Of a stretch of 64,000 bases of DNA, positions 35,579-50,745 are shown one piece after another (within the stretch, counting starts at the first letter, position 1; the number at the start of each line of letters is the position of its first letter). A program made the position numbers and the translations under genes. This stretch comes from Acidimangrovimonas sediminis (GTDB lineage Bacteria > Pseudomonadota > Alphaproteobacteria > Rhodobacterales > Rhodobacteraceae), in the NCBI RefSeq assembly GCF_002871005.1, contig NZ_PHSN01000021.1, forward strand, positions 1 to 64,000, in the 5' to 3' direction. The notes below the pieces were generated by a model. It did no database searches. It was given only the letters and a program-made list of their open reading frames with translations, and was not told the DNA's origin.

Positions 35579-36054
35579 GGCAGGGCCGACGGGATGGAGG
35601 GTGCGATGGCGGGGATTGTCATCACTTCCAGCCCCTCGATATCGCTTTCCCGCAGCGTGAAGCCGCGCGCCAGGTAGTAGGGCGCGATCCGCGGCTCGGC
35701 GCAGAGATGGCAGATCGGGTACCCCAGGCGCCCGGCCTCGGCCCGGGCCGCAGTCATCAGGCGGACGGCAAGGCCCTGACGGCGTGCCTGCGGCTCGACC
35801 CAGAGCGCGGCGATCCAGGGGGTCAGTGCCGGGCGCGAGGGCAGATCCGAGGCGATCAGCAAGACGGACCCGAAGTAACGCCCGGCATCATGGGCGACCA
35901 GCGTGCGCGGCATTCCGTCCGTTCCGGCGGTGGCCGCGATCCCGGCGCGATAGGCGTCTGTCGTCATCTCGGTGCCTTGCCACCAGGCGGCCCAGGCACG
36001 CCGGGCGACGAGCGCGGCCATCTCCGGCACCTCGCGCAGGGGGCTGATCCGCAT
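35575..36054 (-). CDS. GNAT-family N-acetyltransferase
   Basis: A 159-residue acetyltransferase. The acetyl-CoA loop is VEPQARRQGLAVRLMTAA, and PICHLCAEPRIAPYYLARGF is the C-terminal strand-helix. The substrate is unknown. It starts at ATG 36054; its 3' end overlaps the convergent MotB-like gene by 4 nt. Upstream lies a twin-arm AT-rich palindrome. Confidence 0.8.
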   Translation of the reverse strand: MRISPLREVPEMAALVARRAWAAWWQGTEMTTDAYRAGIAATAGTDGMPRTLVAHDAGRYFGSVLLIASDLPSRPALTPWIAALWVEPQARRQGLAVRLMTAARAEAGRLGYPICHLCAEPRIAPYYLARGFTLRESDIEGLEVMTIPAIAPSIPSALP

Positions 36055-36080
36055 TCGGCACTTCCTTCGAACGGCAGCGG

Positions 36081-36142
36081 CGGGCCCAAGAAAATTCGAA
36101 TTTTCTTGCCAAATTTCTTCGAAGAAATTTGGGCTTGGCCCG
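36081..36142. repeat. Twin-arm AT-rich palindrome with GC clamp, copy 2
   Basis: Outer CGGGCC/GGCCCG clamp encloses two perfect hairpins: AAGAAAATTCGAATTTTCTT (in 36087-36108) and AAATTTCTTCGAAGAAATTT (in 36109-36132). Same architecture as 17472-17523 with different arm sequences. Confidence 0.7.
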
Positions 36143-36153
36143 CGCGATGTGAA

Positions 36154-36183
36154 AAGGCCCCCGGAGTAGTCTCCGGGGGCCTT
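36154..36183 (-). terminator. Intrinsic terminator of clpA
   Basis: 13-bp stem AAGGCCCCCGGAG / CTCCGGGGGCCTT with a 4-nt loop; the minus strand continues TTCACATC, so the U tract is CCTTTTC. 20 nt after the stop codon. Confidence 0.8.
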
Positions 36184-36203
36184 CGTCGTTTTCCGGTCGC
36201 GCC

Positions 36204-38528
<2,325 letters not shown>

Positions 38529-38641
38529 GTTTCGTGCTCCTCTCCAATCTGGGTGAGGGCCGGGCCGAGGCCCGAACTCACCGTTGCCTCATAGGTTTAG
38601 AGTTCGGCTTTATTTCCGCCGCTTCAAGGCTTTTCTCTCAG

Positions 38642-38670
38642 AATATCCGTAATATTCCGCAAACGCCCAA
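38642..38670 (-). promoter_or_regulatory. Predicted promoter of clpA
   Basis: Minus-strand TTGGGC, 17-bp spacer, GATATT. A CTTGAA word further downstream (about 38622-38627) could be a heat-shock -35, but no matching -10 is at the right distance. Confidence 0.4.
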
Positions 38671-38706
38671 AATGTGGCCGGCACACCTCAGACGTATAGG
38701 GGGCGC

Positions 38707-39468
38707 TCAGAAGCGATCCTTGCGGGAACGGATTTCGGCGAAGACTTGCGCCGGGGTGGCCTCGGCCAGTCCCAGTGCCTGCCTCATATGGGGTTCCCCC
38801 GCGCGAAGAAAAGGGTTGGTCGCCAGTTCTTCCGAAAGCGGCGCCTGTGCCGTCGGCTGCTTCTGCACCTTGGCCGAGACGATGCGGTCGACGCGGGCCA
38901 CCAGCTCGGGGTTCTCCGGCTCGATCGTGCGGGCGAATTTCAGGTTCGCGAGCGTGTAGTCGTGGCCGGAATAGACCATGGTCTCGGGTGGCAGGGCGGC
39001 AAGCTTCGACAGGCTTTCCCACATCATTTCCGGCGTGCCTTCGAAGACGCGCCCGCAGCCCGCGGCCATCAGGCTGTCGGCGGTGAAGACGGCGGGGCCG
39101 GCGGGGAAGTGGAAGGCCACGTGTCCCAGCGTGTGGCCCGGCACCGCGATCACATGGGCCGCAAGGTCGCCGGCGCCCACGGTGTCGCCCTCGGTCAGCC
39201 CGCGGTCGAGGGGCGGCAGCTTGTCGGCCTCGTCTGCCGGCCCCATGACCACGCAGCCGTGCGCCGCGCGCAGTTCCTCGACGCCGCCGACATGGTCGTG
39301 GTGGTGGTGGGTGATCAGCAGCGTGTCCAAGGACCATCCGCGCGCGCGAAGTTCGGCGGCGATCGGCGCGGCCTCGGGCGCGTCGATCAGCATGACGCCG
39401 TCCGGGCCCTTCACGATGTAGGCGTAGTTGTCCTTCAGACAGGGTACTGTGACGATCTCGAGGGCCAT
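38707..39468 (-). CDS. gloB: Hydroxyacylglutathione hydrolase (glyoxalase II)
   Basis: A 253-residue metallo-beta-lactamase-fold enzyme that hydrolyses S-lactoylglutathione to lactate and glutathione. The metal motif is [10 protein letters not shown] (54-63), with further ligands in [15 protein letters not shown] and SGHDYTLAN. The start [11 protein letters not shown] fits the family. The reading frame continues upstream as low-complexity sequence antisense to the divergent methyltransferase gene, so the start is at 39468. Confidence 0.95.
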   Translation of the reverse strand: MALEIVTVPCLKDNYAYIVKGPDGVMLIDAPEAAPIAAELRARGWSLDTLLITHHHHDHVGGVEELRAAHGCVVMGPADEADKLPPLDRGLTEGDTVGAGDLAAHVIAVPGHTLGHVAFHFPAGPAVFTADSLMAAGCGRVFEGTPEMMWESLSKLAALPPETMVYSGHDYTLANLKFARTIEPENPELVARVDRIVSAKVQKQPTAQAPLSEELATNPFLRAGEPHMRQALGLAEATPAQVFAEIRSRKDRF

Positions 39469-39618
39469 GGCGTTTCCCCAGTGGTTTTGTATGCTTTCCC
39501 GGAATGTGGAGCGGATCGCCCCCGTCGGCAAGGCGGGGACGGAACGCGATGGCCCCCGCGGGCTGGGGAAGAGGCTGCCCGCCGGTGTCGGGGGCGCGAT
39601 GGAAAAGGACGATGGCCG

Positions 39619-40362
39619 GTGCATCTCGACGTGCTCGACCTGCGCAGCTTCTATTACCGCACGGGCCTCGGGCGGGTGGCCCAGAAGGCGGTGCGCGACC
39701 AGGTGCTCGCGCTCTGGCCGAGGGCCGCGAACCAGACTGTTGTGGGCTATGGATTCGCCGTGCCGCTGCTGCGGCCTTATCTGGCCGACGCGCGCCGCGT
39801 TGTGGCGCTGATGCCCGCGCCGCAGGGGGTGATGCCCTGGCCCGCGGGCCAGCCCAACGTCTCGGCGCTGGCGGCCGAGGGCAACTGGCCGTTGCAGACC
39901 GGGATGGTCGACCGCCTGATCCTGATGCACGGGCTTGAGACCTCGGACAACCAGTCGGCCGTGCTGGAAGAGGCCGCGCGGGTGCTTGGCCCCGGCGGGC
40001 GGGCGCTGGTGATCGTGCCCAACCGCGCGGGTCTCTGGGCGCGGCGCGACGTGACGCCCTTCGGCTATGGCCGGCCCTATTCGGCCAGCCAGCTCGAGGC
40101 GCAGCTGCGCCGGCACGGGTTCCAGGCGGAACGGCACCTTTCGGCGCTTTACATGCCGCCGTCGCAGAAGCGGTTCTGGCTGCGCACCGCACCCTTCTGG
40201 GAGCGCACCGGGCGGCAGATCCCCTGGCGGGCAGGGGGCGTGCTCATGCTCGAGGTGTCCAAGCAGGCCTTCGCGCCGACGCGCCCCGGCCTCGGCGCCG
40301 TCGTCCGCCGCCCGCTCAAGGCGCTGGAGGGTATTCCCTCGCCGGGGGTGAAGCCGATCTGA
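39619..40362 (+). CDS. Class I SAM-dependent methyltransferase
   Basis: A 247-residue methyltransferase of the UbiE/Methyltransf_11 type. It has a degenerate glycine loop ([16 protein letters not shown]), [11 protein letters not shown] (motif III region), and [22 protein letters not shown] (motif IV). The substrate is unknown. GTG 39619 is chosen because AAGGA lies 9 nt upstream and conservation begins there. It is divergent from gloB, an arrangement I recall from related genomes. Confidence 0.8.
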   Translation: MHLDVLDLRSFYYRTGLGRVAQKAVRDQVLALWPRAANQTVVGYGFAVPLLRPYLADARRVVALMPAPQGVMPWPAGQPNVSALAAEGNWPLQTGMVDRLILMHGLETSDNQSAVLEEAARVLGPGGRALVIVPNRAGLWARRDVTPFGYGRPYSASQLEAQLRRHGFQAERHLSALYMPPSQKRFWLRTAPFWERTGRQIPWRAGGVLMLEVSKQAFAPTRPGLGAVVRRPLKALEGIPSPGVKPI

Positions 40363-40613
40363 CGGGCCCCGGGGGCCGTTCGGTCCCCGGTCTGGCCGGT
40401 CCCGGCGCCATGATGGACGCGCGCGCTCGCGAATCTCTCAATATGGGACGCGGCAGCCTGCCGTGGGGGAAGCGGGCGCCCCAGCGCGCCGGCGGGCGGA
40501 ATGCAAGAGCGTTAGCGCAACCTTTATCGCGACCTCCCGTCGCAGGTCGCGCCGCGCATCTGGTGACGATGCGACGCGGGTCCCCAAACCTCACCGGATC
40601 GTGAGCAATGTGG
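40363..40613. other. Spacer upstream of the ATP synthase promoter
   Basis: About 250 bp behind the methyltransferase gene, with no convincing gene or terminator. Confidence 0.4.
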
Positions 40614-40642
40614 TTGCTAGGCGGGGTTTGCTCTGCTACACC
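40614..40642 (+). promoter_or_regulatory. Predicted promoter of atpHAGDC
   Basis: TTGCTA, 17-bp spacer, TACACC. Start of transcription near 40649 would give a leader of about 120 nt that includes the palindrome at 40658. Confidence 0.55.
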
Positions 40643-40657
40643 ACCGCCGGATTTGAG

Positions 40658-40679
40658 GATACATACATCGGTATGTATC
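40658..40679. promoter_or_regulatory. Perfect palindrome in the atp leader (possible operator)
   Basis: GATACATAC-ATCG-GTATGTATC: 9-bp arms, 4-bp centre, AT-rich in a GC-rich region, 10-30 nt after the predicted transcript start. The sequence resembles operators of TetR-family repressors. It could equally be an mRNA hairpin. Confidence 0.5.
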
Positions 40680-40770
40680 ACGGGAGGCCTTTGCAAAACG
40701 TGAATCGATCCCGGCGACCGATCGGGAGGGGTTTGCGCGGTGCAGGGGCCAAGACAGCGGAAGGGTGAAC

Positions 40771-41331
40771 GTGTCCGAACCAGCCTCGACCTCTTCCGGC
40801 ATCGCCGCCCGCTACGCCACGGCCGTTTTCGACCTGGCGTGCGAGGACAAGGCGCTGCCGAAACTGGAAAGTGACGTCGACGCGATCGACGAGGCGCTCA
40901 AAGGCAGCGCCGATCTGCGCGATCTCATTTCGTCGCCGATCTACACCCGGGCCCAGCAGGGCGCCGCGATCACTGCGATCGCGGACAAGATGGGTCTGAC
41001 GCCGCTGATGCGGAATACCTTGTCTGTGATGGCAGGAAAGCGCCGGCTTTTCGTCCTTCCGCAGCTGGTCGTCGTGCTACGCGCGCTGATCGCCGAGGAA
41101 AAGGGCGAGGTGACCGCCGAGGTGCGTTCGGCCACCGAACTGAGCAAGGCGCAGTCCGACAAGCTGATCGCGGCGCTGAAGTCGCAGATCGGCAAGGACA
41201 TCAAACTGAAAACGACTGTGGACGAGGGGCTGATCGGCGGCCTCGTCGTGAAAGTGGGCTCGAAGATGATCGACACCTCGATCCGCTCGAAGCTTGCCTC
41301 CCTCCAGAATGCAATGAAAGAGGTCGGATAA
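40771..41331 (+). CDS. atpH: ATP synthase F1 delta subunit
   Basis: A 186-residue peripheral-stalk subunit linking F1 to the b subunits. The N-terminal helical bundle is [16 protein letters not shown], and the C-terminal signature is [24 protein letters not shown] 40771 (MSEPASTSS) is preferred to GTG 40765 because GGAAGG lies at proper distance from it and the family starts so. The stop codon is directly followed by atpA. The F0 genes are elsewhere, as usual in alphaproteobacteria. Confidence 0.95.
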   Translation: MSEPASTSSGIAARYATAVFDLACEDKALPKLESDVDAIDEALKGSADLRDLISSPIYTRAQQGAAITAIADKMGLTPLMRNTLSVMAGKRRLFVLPQLVVVLRALIAEEKGEVTAEVRSATELSKAQSDKLIAALKSQIGKDIKLKTTVDEGLIGGLVVKVGSKMIDTSIRSKLASLQNAMKEVG

Positions 41332-42870
<1,539 letters not shown>

Positions 42871-42894
42871 GCGCGGGGCGGGGAGAGTAGACAG

Positions 42895-45217
<2,323 letters not shown>

Positions 45218-45231
45218 GGAGGGCATAGCTG

Positions 45232-45621
45232 ATGGCCACGATGCAATTCGATCTCGTCTCGCCCGAGCGCATGCTCGCCTCGTTCGAGGCGACCGCGGTC
45301 GAGGTGCCCGGCGCCGAGGGCGATCTCGAGGCGATGCCGGGCCACGAACCGGTCATCACCACGCTGCGCCCGGGGGTTCTTCGGGCGCACGGGGCCGAGG
45401 GGCGCAAGTCCTTCATCGTGACCGGCGGCTTCGCCCAGATCAACGGCACCTCTATCTCGGTCCTGGCCGAGCGCGCGGTGGCGATCGAGGAAGCGACCGG
45501 CACGATCATGGACGAGCTTCTGGAAGAGGCCCGGAGCCTTGCCGAGGCGGCGCTGCCCGAAGACAAGGACGCCGCGCAGAAGCTGGTGCACGACGTCGAG
45601 ATGCTGCGCGCCCGGGTCTGA
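45232..45621 (+). CDS. atpC: ATP synthase F1 epsilon subunit
   Basis: A 129-residue central-stalk subunit. The N-terminal beta sandwich (MQFDLVSPERMLASFEATAV, PGAEGDLEAMPGHEPVITTL) is followed by a C-terminal helical pair that can inhibit hydrolysis. 14 bp after atpD; a terminator follows. Confidence 0.96.
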   Translation: MATMQFDLVSPERMLASFEATAVEVPGAEGDLEAMPGHEPVITTLRPGVLRAHGAEGRKSFIVTGGFAQINGTSISVLAERAVAIEEATGTIMDELLEEARSLAEAALPEDKDAAQKLVHDVEMLRARV

Positions 45622-45649
45622 TACCGGCGCGGCAGATGGAAGAATGACG

Positions 45650-45676
45650 AAGGGCTCCGCGATGGCGGGGCCCTTT
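45650..45676 (+). terminator. Terminator of the atp operon
   Basis: AAGGGCTCCGC-GATG-GCGGGGCCCTT (11-bp stem with one G-U) then TGCATTTGG, 28 nt after atpC. Confidence 0.7.
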
Positions 45677-45725
45677 GCATTTGGACGTGGGGACACCGCC
45701 GTTCCCGCGCCCGGGCGCAGGGGGG

Positions 45726-45754
45726 TTGCGCGGCGCGGCGCGGTCGGGGATAGA
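45726..45754 (+). promoter_or_regulatory. Predicted promoter of the lectin gene
   Basis: TTGCGC, 17-bp spacer, GATAGA, about 95-120 nt before the start codon. Confidence 0.4.
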
Positions 45755-45847
45755 TTCCATCGGCATGTCATGGCTCGGCGCCTTTCATGCCGGTTCGGCA
45801 CCGCAGGACCGGCGGGGCCCGCATCGAATGAGGGAGGACCCGCAGGG

Positions 45848-46198
45848 ATGAAGCGCCTGCGCAGCAACGTGGTGGGGATCGAGCAGGGGGCGTCGCTGCT
45901 GTTCTCGGATTACGAAGACAACGGGGCGATGTGGACCGGGACGGGCCCGCGCGAGGCGCGCCAGCCGGTGCAGTTTTCCGAAACCTTCCGCGCGCCGCCA
46001 GCGGTCACCGTCGGCATCGGCATGTGGGACATGGACCACAAGGCCAACCTGCGCGCCGACATCAGCGCCGAACATGTCACCGCCAAGGGGTTCGAGATCG
46101 TTTTCCGCACCTGGGGCGACAGCCGCGTCGCCCGGGTGCGCGCCGAGTGGATGGCGATCGGCGCGCTCAGGGATGAGGACGACTGGGAGATCGACTGA
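45848..46198 (+). CDS. H-type lectin domain protein
   Basis: A 116-residue protein made up almost wholly of an H-type lectin domain. PVQFSETFRAPPAVTVGIGM (about 38-57), ADISAEHVTAKGFEIVFRTW (70-89) and VRAEWMAIG (101-109) are the six-stranded core known from discoidin and snail agglutinin. There is no signal peptide, so it would be cytosolic or leave by a non-Sec route. The ligand is unknown. It lies just behind the atp operon with its own promoter. Confidence 0.83.
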   Translation: MKRLRSNVVGIEQGASLLFSDYEDNGAMWTGTGPREARQPVQFSETFRAPPAVTVGIGMWDMDHKANLRADISAEHVTAKGFEIVFRTWGDSRVARVRAEWMAIGALRDEDDWEID

Positions 46199-46255
46199 CC
46201 CCGGTCGTCCGCCGGGTGCCCGGCTCGTCGCGGGCTCAGCACCGTGGCAGGGGCC

Positions 46256-47272
46256 TCAGCGCGAATACATGCCCTCGTAGATCGGCACCAGGGTCTCGGT
46301 CTCGAACAGCGACGACACCGAGGTCCCGTTCCAGGTGTTCAGGATCGCCTGGGCGAACATCGGCGCGGTCGGCACGATGCGGATGTTCGCCGCGCCCTTC
46401 ACCGGCTCCGTCGGTTCGATCGAGTCGGTTATCACCAGGCTCTTCATCACGGAGTTGGTGATCCGCTCCACCGCCGGCCCCGAAAGAACGCCGTGCGTGA
46501 TGTAGGCGTGCACCTCGCTCGCGCCATGCTCGATCAGCAGTTCGGCCGCCTTGCACAGCGTGCCCGCCGTGTCGCAGATGTCGTCGATGATCAGGCAGGT
46601 CTTGCCGGTGACGTCGCCGATCACCGTCATCTCGGCCACTTCGCCCGCCTTCTCGCGCCGCTTGTCGACGATCGCCAGCGGCGCGTTGATCCGCTTGGCC
46701 AGTTCCCGCGCGCGGCCGACGCCGCCGACGTCGGGCGAGACCACCATCAGCTCTCCCATGCGGCCCTTGAAGTGGTGCTCGATGTCCAGCGCAAAGATAG
46801 GCGCGGCATACAGGTTGTCGACCGGGATGTCGAAGAAGCCCTGGATCTGCGTCGCGTGCAGATCCATCGTCAGCACCCGCTCGATCCCCGCCTCGACCAG
46901 CAGGTTGGCGATCAGCTTGGCGCTGATCGGTGTCCGGGCCTTGGTGCGGCGGTCCTGCCGGGCGTAGCCGAAGTAGGGGATCACCGCGGTGATGCGGTCG
47001 GCGGAGGAGCGGCGCAGCGCGTCGGCGATGATCAGCAGCTCCATCAGGTTGTCGTTCGCCGGGTTGGAGGTCGGCTGGATGATGAACATGTCCTCGCCGC
47101 GGACGTTCTCGTAGACCTCGACGAAGATCTCCTGATCGTTGAACCGTTCGACCCGCGCGTTCACCAGCCCGACGGACATGCCCCGGTGCATCGACATCCG
47201 CCGCGCGATGGCGGTGGCGAGGACACGGTTAGCGTTGCCGGAAATCAGTTTCGGCTCGGTGATGGCGGGCAT
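46256..47272 (-). CDS. prs: Ribose-phosphate pyrophosphokinase
   Basis: A 338-residue enzyme making PRPP from ribose 5-phosphate and ATP for nucleotide, histidine and tryptophan synthesis. Visible are the flexible loop with [13 protein letters not shown]-type text ([13 protein letters not shown]), the PRPP site [16 protein letters not shown], and [13 protein letters not shown]. Start [13 protein letters not shown] at 47272; about 15-20 residues longer at the N-terminus than many bacterial homologues but usual for Rhodobacterales. Confidence 0.96.
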   Translation of the reverse strand: MPAITEPKLISGNANRVLATAIARRMSMHRGMSVGLVNARVERFNDQEIFVEVYENVRGEDMFIIQPTSNPANDNLMELLIIADALRRSSADRITAVIPYFGYARQDRRTKARTPISAKLIANLLVEAGIERVLTMDLHATQIQGFFDIPVDNLYAAPIFALDIEHHFKGRMGELMVVSPDVGGVGRARELAKRINAPLAIVDKRREKAGEVAEMTVIGDVTGKTCLIIDDICDTAGTLCKAAELLIEHGASEVHAYITHGVLSGPAVERITNSVMKSLVITDSIEPTEPVKGAANIRIVPTAPMFAQAILNTWNGTSVSSLFETETLVPIYEGMYSR

Positions 47273-47372
47273 GGGCAGATCCTGGTCAGGGGCGCAGGGA
47301 GGGCGCAGGAAGTATGACGCGAAACGGGGCGCAATTGCAGGCGGGGACTGGTCAATTGAAGGATTCGTGACG

Positions 47373-47400
47373 TTGACACCGCTTACCACCCGGCTACCGT
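47373..47400 (+). promoter_or_regulatory. Predicted promoter of the HCCA isomerase-like gene
   Basis: TTGACA (perfect), 16-bp spacer, TACCGT; start codon 38 nt after the -10. Confidence 0.6.
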
Positions 47401-47437
47401 CTTGCAAACCGCATCGGGGACAGGGAGGGGCGCCGAA

Positions 47438-48049
47438 ATGGCCCATATCGACTACTTTTTTGCAACCGTGTCACCATTCACATACCTCGCGGGCCAACGG
47501 CTCGAGGAGATCGCGAAACGGCACGGCGCGACCATCACCTACATGCCGGTCGACGTGCTGGCGCTGTTTACCCGCACGGGCGGCGTCGCGCCCAAGGAAC
47601 GGCACGAAAGCCGCCTTGCCTACCGCGCGCAAGAGCTTCGCCGCCAGGCCCGCAAGGCCGGTCTGCCAATCAACCTGCGGCCCGCGTTCTTTCCGGTGAA
47701 TGCCGCGCCCTCATCCTACGCCTGCATCGCAGCGCAGGCCGAGGTGGCCAAGGGCGGGCCAGGCAACCTTGGCGCGCTGGTGCACGGCTTTACCCGCGCG
47801 GTCTGGGCCGAGGAACGCGACGTCTCGGACGATGCGGTGATCCGCGACGTGCTCAAGGGCGCGGGCTTCGATCCGGGGCTTGCCGACAAGGGCCTGCTTC
47901 TGGGCGCCGAGACCTACCCGAGGAACCTTGAGGAAGCGGTGAAGCGCGGTGTCTTCGGCGCGCCGTTCTACATCACCGACGGTGACGAGCGGTTCTGGGG
48001 ACAGGACCGGCTCGACGATCTCGATGCGCATCTCGCGGGCACGTTGTGA
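47438..48049 (+). CDS. 2-hydroxychromene-2-carboxylate isomerase-like (DsbA-fold) protein
   Basis: A 203-residue thioredoxin-fold protein of the DsbA/kappa-GST group. It starts [16 protein letters not shown] with the Ser of the HCCA-isomerase active site (SPFTY) in place of a CxxC, and [20 protein letters not shown] closes the fold. HCCA isomerases are glutathione-dependent enzymes of naphthalene degradation, but many homologues serve other roles, so the substrate is open. Its stop codon overlaps the next gene. Confidence 0.85.
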   Translation: MAHIDYFFATVSPFTYLAGQRLEEIAKRHGATITYMPVDVLALFTRTGGVAPKERHESRLAYRAQELRRQARKAGLPINLRPAFFPVNAAPSSYACIAAQAEVAKGGPGNLGALVHGFTRAVWAEERDVSDDAVIRDVLKGAGFDPGLADKGLLLGAETYPRNLEEAVKRGVFGAPFYITDGDERFWGQDRLDDLDAHLAGTL

Positions 48050-48915
48050 CCGTGGCTGGTGGGCGGCCCCCCGCGACCGACCAGATCGCCGATGCCCAAC
48101 CCGCCGACGTGGCGCCCGCCGATCCGGTCTGGGTGCGCCGCCTGGGGCGGCCGGCGGGGCAGGACGCGCGCGCGGCCCTGATGGTGCATTGCTCGCTTGC
48201 GCATTCCGGCGAATGGCGCGGCGTGGCCGAGCGTCTGGGCGACCGTCTCGCGATCACGGCCTTCGACCTGCCGGGGCACGGTCGCGCCCCGGATCACGAC
48301 CCGGCCCGCGACATTGGCGACGAGGCGGTGGCGATGGGCCTGCCGCTTCTGGAGGCGGCCGAGGGCCAGGTCGACCTGATCGGCCATTCCTTCGGCGGCA
48401 CGATCGCCCTGCGCCTCGCGATCGAGGCGCCCGGGAAGGTGCGCAGCCTCACCCTGATCGAACCCACGCTGTTCGCTGCCGCCCGCGCCGCCGGCCTGGT
48501 CGACGACCCCTCGCACGAGGACGAGATGCGCCCGCTCGAGGCGCTGATCGCCGCGGGCGATGCCGAGGGCGCGGCGCGGCGCTTCACCGGGCAATGGGGC
48601 ACCGGCCCGGACTGGTCCGCCCAGCCCGAGGCACAGCGCGCCTACATCACCGAAAGGGTCGGGCTGATCGTGCAGTCTGAACCCGTGCTCTGGCACGACA
48701 GCGGCCGGATCCTGCCGCGGATCGGCGCCGTGACCTGCCCGGTGCTCCTGATGCAGGGGGCGGATTCGCCGCCCATCATCGGGGCGATCCTGACCGCGCT
48801 GGAACGCCTGGTGCCCGACACGCGCCGCGTCTCTGTGCCCGGCGCGCGCCATATGCTTCCCGTCACCCACCCGGCCGAAGTCTCGGCCGCGCTGGCAGGG
48901 TTCCTTGGGCTCTGA
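48046..48915 (+). CDS. Alpha/beta hydrolase
   Basis: A 289-residue alpha/beta-hydrolase. The nucleophile elbow is LIGHSFGGTIA, the oxyanion/HG motif is close to MVHCSLAHSGEW, and the catalytic His is in PGARHMLPVTHP near the C-terminus. The first 30 residues are not conserved-looking, so the real start may be later. GTG 48046 overlaps the preceding stop codon by 4 nt, suggesting one unit with the isomerase-like gene. The substrate is unknown. Confidence 0.8.
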   Translation: MTVAGGRPPATDQIADAQPADVAPADPVWVRRLGRPAGQDARAALMVHCSLAHSGEWRGVAERLGDRLAITAFDLPGHGRAPDHDPARDIGDEAVAMGLPLLEAAEGQVDLIGHSFGGTIALRLAIEAPGKVRSLTLIEPTLFAAARAAGLVDDPSHEDEMRPLEALIAAGDAEGAARRFTGQWGTGPDWSAQPEAQRAYITERVGLIVQSEPVLWHDSGRILPRIGAVTCPVLLMQGADSPPIIGAILTALERLVPDTRRVSVPGARHMLPVTHPAEVSAALAGFLGL

Positions 48916-48978
48916 GGGTCTGGCCAACGGGGCGGGCCCGAGAGGCCCGCGCCCGCCCGTAGGCTCCCCTCGGCCGGG

Positions 48979-50022
48979 TCAGCCCCGCGCCAGGGCGAGG
49001 AACCGGTCGACCTCTTCGTCGGTGGTGCTCCACGACGTGACGAACCGCGCCTCGACCGCCTCCTCCGCCGGGCCGTCTTCGGGACCGTTCAGGAAATAGG
49101 CCGCCCCCTCGGCCCGCGCCCGGGCGTGGGCCGCACGCGGCATAGAGGCGAACATCAGGTTCGCCGGCGGTTCGTGGGTAAAGCTTGCCCCCTGCACGGT
49201 GCGCAGCCCCTCGGCCAGACGCTGGCCCGCGGCATTGGCCTGCCGCGCCAGCCGCATCCACAGGCCGTCCTCGAGATAGGCCTGCATCTGCGCCGAAAGA
49301 TAGCGGTGCTTCGAAAAGAGATGCCCGCCGCGCTTGCGCCGAAGCTCGAATTCCCAGGCCCTGGACGGATCGAACAGCACCACCGCCTCGACCCCCATCA
49401 GCCCGTTCTTCGTGCCGCCGAAAGACAACACGTCGACCCCGGCGCGCCAGGTCATCTCGGCCGGGGTGGCATTGGTGGCAACCAGGGCGTTGGCAAAGCG
49501 CGCCCCGTCGAGATGCACGGGCAGGCCGGCCTCCCGGGCAACCCCGGCAAGCGCCGCGATCTCTGCCACCGAGTAGGCGGTGCCGGCCTCGGTCAGGTTG
49601 GTCAGGCTCAGCATGCCGGGCTGGACGTTGTGCACACCCGTCGGCGTCGCCCGCCCGATCGCCGCGGCCAGGGCCTCGGGCGAGATCTTGCCGTCCGGCC
49701 CGTCGACGCAAACCAGCTTGGCGCCGTTCGTGAAGAATTCCGGGGCGCCGCATTCGTCGACGTTGATATGCGCCTCGGGCTGGCAATAGACGGCGCCCCA
49801 GGGCGGGCAGAAGGCGGCCAGCGACAGCGCGTTCGCCGTGGTGCCGGTGGCGACCAGGTAGACCGCGGCCTCAGGCGCCTCGAACAGCTCGCGGATCTGC
49901 GCACGCACCTCGTCCATGATCGGGTCGGCGCCGTAGGAAGACGCGTAGCCCTCGTTCGCGCGCGCCAGGGCCGCCATCACCTGGGGCGGCACGGGTGAGG
50001 TGTTGTCAGAGGCGAAATACAT
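48979..50022 (-). CDS. Low-specificity L-threonine aldolase
   Basis: A 347-residue PLP enzyme that cleaves L-threonine and allo-threonine to glycine and acetaldehyde (beta-eliminating lyase family). Visible are MYFASDNTSPVPPQV, the cofactor lysine in LSFGGTKNGLMG, and PVHLDGARFANAL with the aspartate that contacts the pyridine nitrogen. The start is ATG 50022, overlapping the stop codon of the upstream YcgN-type gene (TGATG); a GTG one codon earlier is possible. Confidence 0.92.
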   Translation of the reverse strand: MYFASDNTSPVPPQVMAALARANEGYASSYGADPIMDEVRAQIRELFEAPEAAVYLVATGTTANALSLAAFCPPWGAVYCQPEAHINVDECGAPEFFTNGAKLVCVDGPDGKISPEALAAAIGRATPTGVHNVQPGMLSLTNLTEAGTAYSVAEIAALAGVAREAGLPVHLDGARFANALVATNATPAEMTWRAGVDVLSFGGTKNGLMGVEAVVLFDPSRAWEFELRRKRGGHLFSKHRYLSAQMQAYLEDGLWMRLARQANAAGQRLAEGLRTVQGASFTHEPPANLMFASMPRAAHARARAEGAAYFLNGPEDGPAEEAVEARFVTSWSTTDEEVDRFLALARG

Positions 50023-50513
50023 CACAGGTCTCCTTCGACGATGTAGTCTTCCCAGTCGTCCTCCGGCACCTCGAATTCGGGCACGGTCCAGCCCTGAACC
50101 GATTCCCCTGCGCGGTGCACGCTGTCGGGGTCGCCCGAGATCAGCGGATGCCAGTCATAGAGCGACTTGCCTTCGTGCAGGAGCCGATAGGCACAGGTGC
50201 GCGGCATCCAGTAGGCGATCTCGCCGATGTTGCCGGGGGTGAGGACGACGCATTCGGGAACGATGGTCTTGCGGATCTCGTAATTGCCGCAGCGGCAGGT
50301 CTCGTCGTCGAGCAGCCGGCAGCCGATACGGGTGAAAACCACCTCGCCGGTGTCGGGATCCTCGAGCTTGTTGAGACAGCACTTGCCGCAGCCGTCACAA
50401 AGCGCCTCCCACTCCTTCGGCGCCATGTTTCGCAGCGGCACACGCTCCCAGAACCGGGGGCGCAGGCCCTCGCGTGGAATCGGATCTTTCGGGGGATGGG
50501 GGCGTCGCGTCAT
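50022..50513 (-). CDS. YcgN/UPF0260 family cysteine-cluster protein
   Basis: A 163-residue (approximately) protein with CDGCGKCCLNKLED, C..CGNYE and RTCAYRLLHEGK, the cysteine pattern of the YkgJ/YcgN family, which probably binds an iron-sulfur or zinc centre. Function is unknown. Start MTRRPHPPK at 50513 is chosen by family length; ATG 50525 is an alternative, and neither has a good ribosome-binding site. Coupled to the aldolase gene. Confidence 0.85.
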   Translation of the reverse strand: MTRRPHPPKDPIPREGLRPRFWERVPLRNMAPKEWEALCDGCGKCCLNKLEDPDTGEVVFTRIGCRLLDDETCRCGNYEIRKTIVPECVVLTPGNIGEIAYWMPRTCAYRLLHEGKSLYDWHPLISGDPDSVHRAGESVQGWTVPEFEVPEDDWEDYIVEGDL

Positions 50514-50550
50514 GGGCCGGGACATTGGCGCAGGATGGCAGGGAAGGAAA

Positions 50551-50700
50551 GGGGGGCGCTGCCCCCCTTCGACCCCCCGGGATATTTTCACTCAGAAGAA
50601 GAGGCGGGCTCGCTTTCTTCTGAGTGGAAATATCCCACGGGGGTGCGGGGGTGTGAAACCCCCGCGGATGCGGTGGGTGCGGGGGTGTGAAACCCCCGCG
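50551..50700. repeat. Composite palindromic element, full copy 2, with tandem hairpin
   Basis: GC hairpin GGGGGGC-GCT-GCCCCCC (50551-50567), then a long inverted repeat at 50579-50601 and 50615-50636 with core CACTCAGAAGAA and its complement, then two tandem copies (34-bp period) of a GCGGGGGT-GTGA-ACCCCCGC hairpin (50643-50666, 50677-50700). Compared with 4011-4120, the stem changes from CGCTCAG/CTGAGCG to CACTCAG/CTGAGTG, a paired change that keeps the helix. Confidence 0.75.
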
Positions 50701-50745
50701 TCCGGGGAGGACGAGGAGGGGCCGGAGGCCCTGAGGAGGCGCGCC

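Noticed and set aside
38529-38706. A short clpS gene between gloB and clpA
   Set aside because: The 178-bp gap has no frame with the ClpS signature. The adaptor must be elsewhere.
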